From Aureobasidium sp. EXF-3400 (lineage: Eukaryota > Ascomycota > Dothideomycetes > Dothideales > Saccotheciaceae), in NCBI GenBank assembly GCA_024195585.1, contig SWBL01000178.1, positions 1-64,000 of the forward strand: a stretch of DNA of 64,000 nt, read 5' to 3'. Shown here in pieces: positions 34,693 through 43,899 of this stretch. Both the position numbers and the translations under genes were made by a program. A model generated the notes under the pieces. It saw nothing but the letters and a program-made list of their open reading frames with translations. It did no database searches and had not been told where the DNA came from. How positions within the stretch are numbered: position 1 is the first letter of the stretch; each line of letters starts with the position of its first letter.

Positions 34693-35448
34693 TCGCGAGA
34701 GTTGGTGGGTGTAATTATTATGATAATTTAACGAAGCTGGTGTTAGGTGACTCGATCGTAAAGTTGATCTATTACGATGAGATTGAGGAGCGGCGACGAT
34801 GGTCAAAGGGTGTTGCTGCAGTGTGGGCACATTCGAGTGTGGAGCGACGGTGATCGGAAAGAGCGAGCGAGCGGGCCAAATCTGATATGTGGGCGCAACA
34901 CACTAGGCGGGTGCTGATCCAAGGCGATGACCAGGTAACGATGGCTACTGTCGCATGTGCATGGATTCGAGTTCTGTTGCTCGCCCCGAAGGCTGTGAAA
35001 ATGAACAACAAGTTGCAAAAGGCACTGCTGGAATTAGAAAGGGCAGATGCAAATGTGGAGGTCGAATCCGATACGGCAGGGACGAGACCACCGTCGACAG
35101 CTCTTGGCTTCCGAGCACCGCCGCGTGCCAGATCCATGTCTCTGCCTTGTTCTTGAATTACTACCTATCCACCCGATTATTTTGTGGTTACTCTGGGTGC
35201 GTTTATGATCGCATTCCATTGCTAATCACCATCACACACTAGCGACCTTTCTATACACAGTATTGCTCCTCTCTATCTCATCATTCTCATGCAATTCGTA
35301 TCCGAAGAAACGTCGTCTGATTTGCCGCACAGCAGATCTACAGCCGAGAGCTTCCCGTCCCTGACGACCAATCACATGTGTCTACTGGAATTGGACTAGA
35401 AAACATTCTATCATATTCATTTTCTAGCTGTTCCGAAGCACGTTTGCT
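34693..35448. promoter_or_regulatory. Divergent KDM5/SLX1 promoter region
   Basis: This 756-bp spacer lies between divergent starts. An 89-codon plus-strand frame at 34887-35156 shows no family features and is probably chance. An AT-rich stretch at 35390-35430 precedes SLX1. Confidence 0.4.
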
Positions 35449-36791
35449 ATGGATAGACCAATACCTGCATTCTATGCTTGTTATCTACTCCGTTCAACAG
35501 TCCGCCACCAGAATCTCTATGTCGGAAGCACGCCACATCCTGTCAGACGTCTGAAGCAACACAATGGAATTGCTAAAGGTGGAGCTGTAAGAACATCGAA
35601 AGACACGTTGCGACCATGGGAGATGACTTGCCTTGTCACTGGGTTCCCTTCCAAGATTGCTGCTTTGCAATTCGAGTAAGTCTATCCAACGCATTCAATG
35701 GATTGTTTGTTTGTCATAACATCACGTTCTCAAGTACGTGTTATGGGACCTATATTCTCTAACCATGAGTTTGCAGATGGGCATGGCAAAACACACATCA
35801 GACACGGCACATCGCTCCGGACGAGCGTATCACCCAAGCCAACACAAAACAGAGATTCTCGCCTAGAAGTGGCAAGGTACGCAAACGCGTAGGACGCCCT
35901 CGTATGTCAATGCATGATAAGCTCGCAAACCTTCACATCCTGTTGCGAGCAAATAGCTTCGAACGTTGGCCACTGCAGGTCAAGTTCTTCGCCGAGGATG
36001 TGTACAAGATGTGGCATAGATGGACGGTGAATATGCCTGAAGTCATTCGTCAAGGTATCGAGATTGAGATGGACGAATCAGTTTTACAGAAGGCATCCCT
36101 GGAAGAGGATCCTTTGAACCTCATTGGCATACACAAGATCGACCCTACGTACCTGCACATGAAGACGACGCTGGAGAAGAGCCGAAGACTCTTACTGGCT
36201 CCGGCCAATAGCTGCATCATCTGTCGCTCTGCCCTGGAGTCTGCGAAGGAAATGGCGCTCGTTTGTGCCAACCAGGAATGCGACTCTGTCTTTCATGTTG
36301 CATGTCTGTCGACCCATTTTCTGAATGGCGAATTCGGCGCACAAGATGCGATTGTGCCAACATGTGGACATTGCCCATCTTGCAAAGTAAGCTTGAAATG
36401 GGCTGACTTGATGAAGGATCTGAGTTTACGTGTTCGTGGTGAGAAAGAAGTCACAGCTTTGTTCAAGGAGCCGAAACGCCGCAAGAAGAATGCGAAAGAG
36501 AGTGTAAAGAGCGCTGCCGTTATCAATCAAGATGAAGCGGAGGAGCTTGATGTTCTGGCAGATGAAAGCGATCCCGAACTTGACTTTGACGATGTCTTGC
36601 TGCAGTCAGAGTACGAAGATGTGGATCAGATCCAAGCTACACCATCTGGCGGCGATGATTGGAAGCTAGTTGACGAGTTGGATGAACAGGACACACCCAG
36701 AGTTGTCGCTTCAACAAGCTCCTCAGCTGTCAAGACGCGAAAAGCAGTTATAGAAGACAGCGACTGGGATGAGGCTGAAGTCATCGAATGA
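35449..36791 (+). CDS. SLX1: Structure-specific endonuclease subunit SLX1
   Basis: SLX1 is the GIY-YIG nuclease that, with SLX4, cuts branched DNA such as Holliday junctions and stalled forks. Exons 35449-35675 and 35777-36791 (101-nt intron) give 413 residues. The nuclease domain opens with YACYLLRS and [18 protein letters not shown], containing the catalytic Arg; the intron falls in the codon of the catalytic Glu of the FEWAWQ motif. The C-terminal zinc-binding RING-like domain at about 215-285 has CIIC...CANQEC...HVAC...CGHCPSC. The last hundred residues are acidic and disordered, rich in D/E. The stop is only 95 bp from the convergent CDC8 stop. Confidence 0.95.
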
Positions 36792-36886
36792 GTCGAAGGA
36801 GTATGATGAACCGATGGTTCAATTGAAGACACCTAATATTGAAGTCCAGGTAGATGATTTGCATAGTATGGACGAACCAAGGTCGT

Positions 36887-37639
36887 CTACCAGGGCTGGA
36901 TGCGCCGTAGAGGACTTGAGTCATCAGTATTGCTGATACATATTTCAGTATGGTGGCGGATCGCAGTTTCGACGTCCTCGAGACTTTGGCCAGCATTGAT
37001 GGTAACAAAATCAGATCCATCGTCTGTGGCTCGAATGTCGGCAAAGAGCTGGCGAACACGATCCTGAAGTTCCTTCTTCTCGTATCGCTCCTCACCCCAA
37101 CCTCCTCGGTTCGCAGCGTCCTCGGCGGAAATGTCAAGGAACAGGCACAAATCAGGGCGAGGAAGGCCTTCTTCAGGATGGCGGCACCAGGCGAGATCGA
37201 GGCTGGGGTTGTTCTTGGCTGCAGAATAAACGCATCCAGAATAGTAGTACCTGTCAATTATGACGGTGGTTCCGGCTTTAATGTCTGCCTCGATGGGCGC
37301 TCTACTCCTTGTTAGCAAGCCAATACAATACAAAGGTATAGGGACCACTCACACTGCCTCCCATCTGTTCGCAGAAAATAGTAGATGAATGACATGATCT
37401 TCTTGCTCGCTCTGACCTTGCAAGTAATTGTTGATCATTTGACCAATTGGAGTTGTTCTATCTGCCAACACAATAAGTCCTCTCTCAGGTCTAACAGCCA
37501 ACTGAAATAACTTACCAGGAAACCTGCGATGCCTGACTGGCACACCTCTCTCTGAAAGATACGACACTAGTCTTTCACATTGTGTCGACTTCCCTGATCT
37601 GTCCAGACCCTCAAACACAATCAACTTTCCACGAGCCAT
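36887..37639 (-). CDS. CDC8: Thymidylate kinase (dTMP kinase)
   Basis: This enzyme phosphorylates dTMP to dTDP, the step before dTTP for DNA synthesis. Exons 37639-37516, 37461-37353 and 37301-36887 give 215 residues. The P-loop is GLDRSGKST near residue 11, followed by the RFPDRTTPIGQMI substrate region, rebuilt across intron 1, and the DRYYYSG motif. The LID region follows at RGGWGEERYE. Introns are 37462-37515 and 37302-37352, with GTAAGT and GTGAGT donors. The gene is divergent from QTRT2 with only 162 bp between starts, and that spacer holds three regularly spaced ACGCG boxes, suggesting G1/S-type control as for yeast CDC8. Confidence 0.95.
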
Positions 37640-37801
37640 TTTTGAATTGACGATATAACGAACAAGAAGATTAGGTAGGAGTCGTGGTCGGGAGATCGAT
37701 TTACGCGATTGAACGCGGAACGACGCGCGCGAATCAGTGGCTTGGCAAATGACTTTCTCGAGATTCTTGAGACCCCTCCTTCACGGCCTTGACATGTGAA
37801 C
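37640..37801. promoter_or_regulatory. Short bidirectional CDC8/QTRT2 promoter with MCB-like boxes
   Basis: Three ACGCG sequences begin at 37703, 37713 and 37723, exactly 10 bp apart, roughly one DNA turn. ACGCG(T) is the core of the yeast MBF (MCB) element that drives replication genes, including CDC8. The spacer also serves QTRT2, on the other strand. Confidence 0.55.
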
Positions 37802-39349
37802 ATGACATTGGACAACATGTCTGAAGGAGCCATGTTCAAAATCACGGCATCATCGGGTAGCGGTGTGTTCCGGACTGGAGTGCTCAGCTTGCCCAAACGA
37901 CAAGCCATTAATACACCACATTACCTGGCTCTAGCATCGAGAGGAGCCATACCGCACTTGACTCAGGACAATGTAGCCAAGCACACGAGCATTCGTGGTG
38001 CATACATGGCAGCAGAAGATTGTATGTTTCTACCTGGCAACACTCGCCTGAACAGCGAAGCTGACCGAACGTGTGTGCTCACCAAAAGAAATTAAAAGTC
38101 GTAGAAAAAGGTACCCCAATTCTCAAGTACAACCCGCCGGATGGTATTTCGCGCCTGCGAGCATACACTGCCACCCCGGACAACCATGTCTTGATTCTTG
38201 GAGCCCGCCGTTCACCGCCTGTACCTTCACCGGGAGCAAGCACTGATAGTCAGATGAGCATCATGACTGCTTTTGGTTTCACGAAACTTCATGACAAGGC
38301 TTTCCGGGACCTGACGACCTCGCTCAACCCGGATATCATTGTCGGCTTGGGAGATATTCCATATGGATATTACAAAGTCAGCTACAAGAAGATCGATAAA
38401 ATCACAAACCGGACTGCGAAATGGATGCAAGCACATGTGGACGAAAGAGCCGTGGCCAAGAAAGAGCAAGGAGCTGAACTGCCAATGTTGTATGCACCGT
38501 TACTGCCTATATCTGCCGAATCGCAGAGATATTACGTTGATCACCTCGAGGATATGGCTCAAGACATACAAGGTCTAGCCATTTATAACACAATCACCTT
38601 GGGAGATCTGCCTGGGCACCTGAAACATCTCCCTCGTCTTGGATTGACCGAACCCAACAACCCACGCGCAGTCCTGCAAGATATTTCCAAAGGTATTGAT
38701 GTCTTGACTCTGCCTTTCCTCAGTGCCATCACAGACGCCGGCGTAGCGCTGGACTTTCGATTCCCAGTCTCTGGTCCCATACCGGAGGAACCTCTAACAC
38801 TAGGCGTGGATATGTGGGATACAAAGCACGCGACTGATGTGTCGCCTCTGCGAAAAGATTGCCCCTGCTACGCATGCACGAACCACCATCGCGCATTCCT
38901 GCAGCATCTCTTGTCTGCAAAGGAAATGTTGGCCTGGGTCTTGTTGCAAATCCACAACCACCAGATCATGGATGAATTCTTCGCTGGTATACGTGAGAGT
39001 ATCAATCGTGGCACCTTGGAACAGGATATTGCGGACTTTGAGCGTGTCTACGAGCCTGAACTGCCAGAAACGAACGGCCGTGGTCCTAGGTAAGGATTTC
39101 TCCTGAGCGGGTAGCAGACGCTAGGCAAGACTGACAAGTATATATAGACTCCGAGGCTACCAATTCAAGTCAGAGGGCCCCAACGAGCGTAAGCGTAATT
39201 CGGCACCGTTCACAGTATACAAGGCGAATCCCGACAAACCCGAGAAAATTGCACAAAAAGGTTCAGTGCCTGTACCGGGCCCTGACGCTATCGCAGAAGA
39301 CCTCGAGAAGGTCGGGTTTGCTGAGAAAAGTAAACAGCATGCTCAATAG
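37802..39349 (+). CDS. QTRT2: Queuine tRNA-ribosyltransferase accessory subunit 2
   Basis: QTRT2 is the non-catalytic partner of QTRT1 in the enzyme that replaces guanine-34 by queuine in tRNAs with GUN anticodons. Exons 37802-38021, 38099-39089 and 39148-39349 give 470 residues. The first intron ends at AAAAG before TCGTAG, restoring AAEDFVEKGTPIL; a later AG at 38104 would create a stop codon. The TIM-barrel sequence includes LNPDIIVGLGDIPYGY, and the zinc site CPCYAC...H lies near 355. The catalytic aspartates of bacterial TGT are not expected in this subunit. Filamentous fungi take up queuine rather than make it. The ATG at 37802 is used; a second in-frame ATG lies five codons on. A foldback repeat begins about 35 bp after the stop. 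Confidence 0.92.
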
Positions 39350-39382
39350 CATGAAAAGCAACGAGTTGAGAAACCTGTAAAG

Positions 39383-39551
39383 CATCCTCTCCTTGTGCTA
39401 AAGTATGCAGCGCGTGTAGCCATAGAAATGCATAGTTCTTTCAGTGACTAGGAAGTGGTTGCTGAGAGTCACGATATCGTTCATTTTACGTGGACCTGTT
39501 TAAGCATTCATGGGTACAAAGCAGTAGTCACAGGCTTCAGCACATGGGATG
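39383..39551 (+). mobile_element. Foldback MITE-like repeat, copy D
   Basis: This is the shortest (about 169 bp) and most diverged of four related copies. Terminal inverted repeats are visible: TGTGCTAAAGTATG at 39394-39407 against the complement of CAGGCTTCAGCACA at 39531-39544. The internal left arm (GCGCGTGTAGCCATAGAAAT from 39410) matches the other copies. It starts about 35 bp after the QTRT2 stop, so it probably lies in that 3' UTR. Confidence 0.6.
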
Positions 39552-39618
39552 GCATGATATGTTCCTGATAACAGATGGTGTTTTGCTCGAACATGATAAT
39601 GTGAAATAGGCTGTGTCC

Positions 39619-40049
39619 TTACAACAAGCCTTTCCTTGCCAACTCAATCTTTCTTGCAGCCTCGCCAGCTTTGTAACCTCCTTTTGACACACATACCATA
39701 CTTCCATCGTCCAACTCGACTTTATCCTCGACCTCTGAGTGGGGGCAGGGGCAATGATGAGGGAAATGAACGCAAGCCAGGGTAGAAGGACAAAGGTATT
39801 TGTCGCAGTGCACTATTGGACGTATGGTGTCAGCCATCTTCTCCCATGCCAGGCTTAGAAGCGGATTGAAAGAGACATACCAGCTTCGTATTGTTGCTTG
39901 TACCATGAAGAGTCTGAAGCGGCATTCCGAGGTTGTTGTTGCTGTTGACCGCCTTGGTTGAACATTTGCTCAAAGAACTGGAACTGAGCAAATGTAGGTA
40001 GGACAAAGAGCAGGAGAGTCGTAAAGACAAGGGAGAGTGGTGTCTTCAT
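39619..40049 (-). CDS. LCL2: Long chronological lifespan protein 2 (LCL2)
   Basis: LCL2 is a small secretory-pathway protein of fungi; in yeast, deletion mutants are linked to lifespan and ER-associated degradation phenotypes. Exons 40049-39881 and 39812-39619 give 120 residues. A signal peptide ([21 protein letters not shown]) precedes [12 protein letters not shown] and a polyglutamine run of five. The conserved cysteine-rich core [20 protein letters not shown] and the C-terminal [17 protein letters not shown] are diagnostic. The intron (39813-39880) has a GTATGT donor. The gene is divergent from NOP10. Confidence 0.93.
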
Positions 40050-40402
40050 GATTGCACTTTGGTTCTCCCGCGATATCGACCGGATGGTAGTGTGTTTGGT
40101 ATGCGAGGCCCAGCCTCTGCTATGTCTCCGAATGCAGAAACTTGTCGTAAATCTTTGTAGTTTCGTAAAGAGCGGTAGAATCGAATAAAGCAATGATTAA
40201 AGACCAGCTGTATCTGTCGACCCTGGCGAGCATCTCCATTGCTGCCAAGACAATCCACAACTCCGCGAAAGCTTCAGCACTTTTGGCGCATCTTCACGAA
40301 TTTTTCCTCAGTCCACGCCGCCAACGATTCGACAACCCGACAACTCACGACCAAAGTCGCTACTATTCTTCTTCCACGACTATCGCACATAACACCGTCA
40401 AC
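40050..40402. promoter_or_regulatory. Divergent LCL2/NOP10 promoter region
   Basis: This 353-bp spacer lies between divergent starts. It is C/A-rich towards NOP10. No coding sequence is supported and no specific element was identified. Confidence 0.4.
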
Positions 40403-40912
40403 ATGCATTTGATGTACACTCTCGACAACCAGGGCAAGCGTGTCTACACCTTGAAGAAGGTCTCCGGCGCCGAGGTCACCAAGTCTGCCCACCCTGCTCG
40501 CTTCTCGCCCGACGACAAGTACTCGAGGTAAGATTATGATTTGTGCTGTTCGCGCCACAAGGGAAGAGGAGGAGTTGTAAAGAGGAAAGAACAATTCAAG
40601 AATTAAGAACAATGAACGAATCGGGCATACCTCATTTGGCAGTAAACTGAGAGCACACGACACTCGTCGATGAAGAAGAGAAGGATTCTACACCAGAAGA
40701 AAGGACACTTGTAGCGTGGTTGCGGACGGACAGGCAGCACTAGTCATACATGATGCTGATTCTTTCTACCAGACACCGCGTTACCCTCAAGAAGCGCTAC
40801 GGTCTTCTCATCACCCAGCAGAGTACGTTTCTACTCGGACTCGATTCCTGTTTCTTCAAGACAACTCGACTAACGCAATCAAACAGAGGACCTCAAGGTT
40901 CTCGGCCAATAA
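40403..40912 (+). CDS. NOP10: H/ACA ribonucleoprotein subunit NOP10
   Basis: NOP10 is a core protein of H/ACA snoRNPs, which pseudouridylate rRNA, and binds the pseudouridine synthase CBF5. Exons 40403-40527, 40773-40822 and 40887-40912 give 66 residues, the normal small size. The sequence begins [19 protein letters not shown] and contains the conserved [17 protein letters not shown], joined over intron 1; it ends [22 protein letters not shown]. Intron 1 is 245 nt, long for this genome; intron 2 is 64 nt. NOB1, another ribosome-biogenesis gene, is convergent. Confidence 0.95.
40528..40772 (+). other. Long first intron of NOP10
   Basis: This 245-nt intron is the longest in the window. It contains a TCGATGA sequence near 40665 and CTGA sequences before and after it, weakly like box C and box D elements of a snoRNA, but no terminal stem is visible. 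Presence of a snoRNA is only a possibility. Confidence 0.5.
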
Positions 40913-41334
40913 GTGCGCCCTAGCATCTTTGGCAGCGATCATGGACATTTGAACAAATTTTTCGTACTATGGGAAAAAGAAAGGCGTTCTACGGCGCAGG
41001 CTTGTATCGGAGGGTTGGTCTCTTTTGAGAAGGAATTGGCGAGACGAGGAGCACGCACGCGGTATTCTCGGTTCTGTCGTTCAAAGGGTGTTGAGACGGA
41101 AGCATCAATGTCTATTGCGAAAGCAAAGGCTCAAAAACATCAAACATTTCAAACGCCAAATTCTGTCTTGTCGTGCACTTGTTCATGTGATCTGTGAAAG
41201 CACTTTTGTATACCGTTTTTCGCATGGTCCCAGTGGAAACCCCTCAGTTGCTATGAAACCCGCCGCATCGAACACCTTGCTATGCAAGTAAGAACAAAGA
41301 TCATACCGGACATTAAAGAAGTCTTGTCGCACAT
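40913..41334. other. Convergent NOP10/NOB1 3' region
   Basis: This 422-bp spacer lies between converging stop codons. Two overlapping plus-strand frames of under 95 codons are Lys/Arg-rich and show no family match. Nothing else was seen. Confidence 0.5.
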
Positions 41335-42630
41335 CTATCGTTTTCTCGAGTTGACGTTGCGACCACCACCAACCTTCATCCTGCCACCAGCCCTGTTGTT
41401 GCGGGCTCCAGACAGGATGCTGGGCAGATAGTCCTCATCCATCAAGTCTCTTTCCTTCCTTCTCTTTTCCTCCTCGTGATGTCTGGTGAACTCCTTTTGA
41501 TCTTCTGCAAAAACGAGCTCGTTGCCCCAGTGTCCCTTACCTCCACCTTGGACTCTTCCGTTCGCGCTTCCGTGCACCGGCTTGGGAATGCTGAAGCGGT
41601 CACCGCGGGTGTTCCACTGCATGTTCTTCTTCAAGTGCAGCTTGAACTCGCCGTTGGAGGTTGTGCTGCAAGCCACTCTTGTGAGTGTCGGACTACCGCA
41701 TCTGGGGCAGAACTGCTTGCTCATCTCCTTAGTTGTGCAGAAGCAGGCGTGGCAGCGCAGGATGTATGTCTTGAGGTGCTTCACGCGTTGCATGGTTGGA
41801 GAGAGCAGGTTGAGGTTTATTTGCAAAAGCACGTTTTGCATGGCGAAATCAGTCGTCAGAGTTGCGACTTGTAGAACGCTTTGGGGCGTTTGGGCGCTCT
41901 CTGTGCTACCAGACGAGTCCTTCTCCTGGTGCTTCTTAAGGTTCGAGGGGGTGATCCAGCCACCATCCGAGTCTTCACCAGAATCCTCGGCTTCATCGTG
42001 AGCAGTCGCAGTAGGTTGAGCTGTATGGGCGGTTTGGGTATCTTGAGCGATGGGCTCTTCTGGGGTGGTCTTCTCTACTTCCTCAATCTTGGTCTTTGCC
42101 AAATCTTCCGAGATCTGCTGAACGGACGAATCGGTGGTGGAGCTTTCAAGCAGCGTCTCGGTGGACTCCTCTTGCTTGGTCTCTGCCACGTTCTCTTGCT
42201 TGCCGTCGGCGACTTCCTCAGACTTGACTTCCTCCTTGACTGGGGGCTTGCCGTTCATGCCCTTCTGTCCAGGAGCTTTCCTCAACCTCCAGTCGCCACC
42301 GTTGCGCTCACACTCCAACTCATAAGCCAGGGCAACAATCTGAATATCGGGCTTGGAGAGAACGTCCAGATCACCAGTCCTGCGGGCAAAGTCGGTGACA
42401 AACTTGATGCTAGCAGGGTTTGGCGAACGGATGGTCAAGAAGGGCATAAGTTGCGTCTCTACGCGGGTACGGGTGGCAGCATCTCTGATCTCGGTGATGA
42501 TGGCGGGGACAGTGACGATTTGCTCGGATTGGGCGAGAAGGGTCGATACAGTAGGGTGGTTGCGGATGATGGCACCAGTATCCAGGACGATGGTGTGTAC
42601 CGGCTTTTGCGACTCGATGGATGCGCTCAT
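41335..42630 (-). CDS. NOB1: 20S pre-rRNA endonuclease NOB1
   Basis: NOB1 cuts 20S pre-rRNA at site D to make mature 18S rRNA in late pre-40S particles. The intronless frame encodes 431 residues. The PIN nuclease domain occupies about 10-115, opening with VLDTGAIIRN and including acidic catalytic residues; it continues to KPDIQIVALAYELE. An acidic, disordered insert (about 125-245) is rich in Glu, Thr and Ser. The zinc ribbon near 295-330 has CHAC...CPRC. The C-terminal part carries the conserved PKPVHGSANGR and the Arg/Gly-rich tail GGRMKVGGGRNVNSRKR. Confidence 0.95.
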   Translation of the reverse strand: MSASIESQKPVHTIVLDTGAIIRNHPTVSTLLAQSEQIVTVPAIITEIRDAATRTRVETQLMPFLTIRSPNPASIKFVTDFARRTGDLDVLSKPDIQIVALAYELECERNGGDWRLRKAPGQKGMNGKPPVKEEVKSEEVADGKQENVAETKQEESTETLLESSTTDSSVQQISEDLAKTKIEEVEKTTPEEPIAQDTQTAHTAQPTATAHDEAEDSGEDSDGGWITPSNLKKHQEKDSSGSTESAQTPQSVLQVATLTTDFAMQNVLLQINLNLLSPTMQRVKHLKTYILRCHACFCTTKEMSKQFCPRCGSPTLTRVACSTTSNGEFKLHLKKNMQWNTRGDRFSIPKPVHGSANGRVQGGGKGHWGNELVFAEDQKEFTRHHEEEKRRKERDLMDEDYLPSILSGARNNRAGGRMKVGGGRNVNSRKR

Positions 42631-43899
42631 TTTTGCTATTTTTGTTGTCTATCTCGTCGGTCGAAGAAATTCTGGATGGTCAACTTTTTTCTGAACCTGT
42701 TTGACGCCCGAGGACCCTGACCGTGATGCGCCAAGAGACTGCCGCAAGACTGCTCCTTAGCCCTCTCTTGTCACTTTCTCCAATATTGCTTCCATACTCC
42801 GTACTGGTCCTTGCGACAAGCGGGATAAACTGGCTATCATCGAACTTGACCAGTCAGTCTGGAAGAACTCGTCGGCAAGGTACATAATGCTATAATCTCA
42901 TGGGCTGGTGCAGTTCAAAAACATGTTCGGAAGCGCTGTAGTACCATCAGCAGCCGTGTCCTACGCTGGATGCATGTCAAGCACAAGCTTATAGAGACTT
43001 TGACCCAAATACAGGAATGTGGAGATCAAACCAACATCAGCTTGATTCAAGGGAAGTACAAAGTAATGTGTCTCTAACATGGTCGTATCGCAAGATACGA
43101 GAGACGCGCACAGATTTGTGGATAGACATGGCGCAAAGCAACGCAAATTGTCCACGAGACTCGACAGCAGCAGCTGGCACATGCCTGCAGGGATCAAGCA
43201 TGGAAGATGGAACAAGGATGTGACATCTGGCTTATCCATGCACACGCGAGCTGTAGGCACGTCGTGTCACAGTGGGAACAGCTGCATAGGACCCAAAAGA
43301 ACAGAGAGGTAATTCTCCAGGGCTTGCGGCGCGTGGTGCAGCGTGCCAGACATGCGAATCGATGTCCGGGACGAGCCGGGCACTTTCAGACTTGAGCAGG
43401 GAGCCAATCAATTTTTAATATCAATGGCTCAGAAGACGGCCCACGAGCGACAAGGACGCATGGCGGTGTGGTGTCTCAAAATAACAAAGACAGGAGGAAA
43501 CACAGAGAAACAAGCTGGAAGCTGCAAGAACAGGCGCTGGCAGCACAAAAGCAATACAGCACACGTCGATATCGAATGGATTGTTAGGTACTCGTAGTAG
43601 CTATCAGATAGTGGTGGTGTTCAGCGGGTCGGCCGGCAGATGTATGGACGGGCCAAGCAGAGTGGTTTCGCGCGGTACGTGCTTTTGTCGCTCGCTAGCG
43701 GGGCTTTTGGCTGTCAAGTGGTGAAGACTTGTGAGTTGGCAGAAGTCGGAGCAGCATCAGGTCTCGAAACCTTCGTTCAAGCTCCCTTAGACCTCGTCGA
43801 AGCTTCCCGTCCGCTACCGCTCTCGTCCACGTTCTGTCTTTTTTGCCAGAGCGACCTGATCCCGACATCAACAACAACACAGACACATTTTGCAGCAGA
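42631..43899. other. Divergent NOB1/NRP1 spacer
   Basis: This 1,269-bp spacer has small frames (up to 106 codons) on both strands, none with recognisable features. The last 200 bp before NRP1 are pyrimidine-rich and suit a promoter and 5' leader. A non-coding RNA cannot be excluded. No repeat or tRNA was seen. Confidence 0.4.

Noticed and set aside
34887..35156. 89-codon plus-strand frame between KDM5 and SLX1
   Set aside because: It has no recognisable domain, its start has no leader support, and it lies in the divergent promoter region.
38099..38110. Alternative QTRT2 acceptor at GTAG (38104)
   Set aside because: It would join to a TAA stop; the acceptor at AAAAG (38098) restores the conserved AAEDFVEKGTP.
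41881..42720. 279-codon plus-strand frame opposite NOB1
   Set aside because: NOB1 on the minus strand is clearly homologous; the opposite frame shows no domain.
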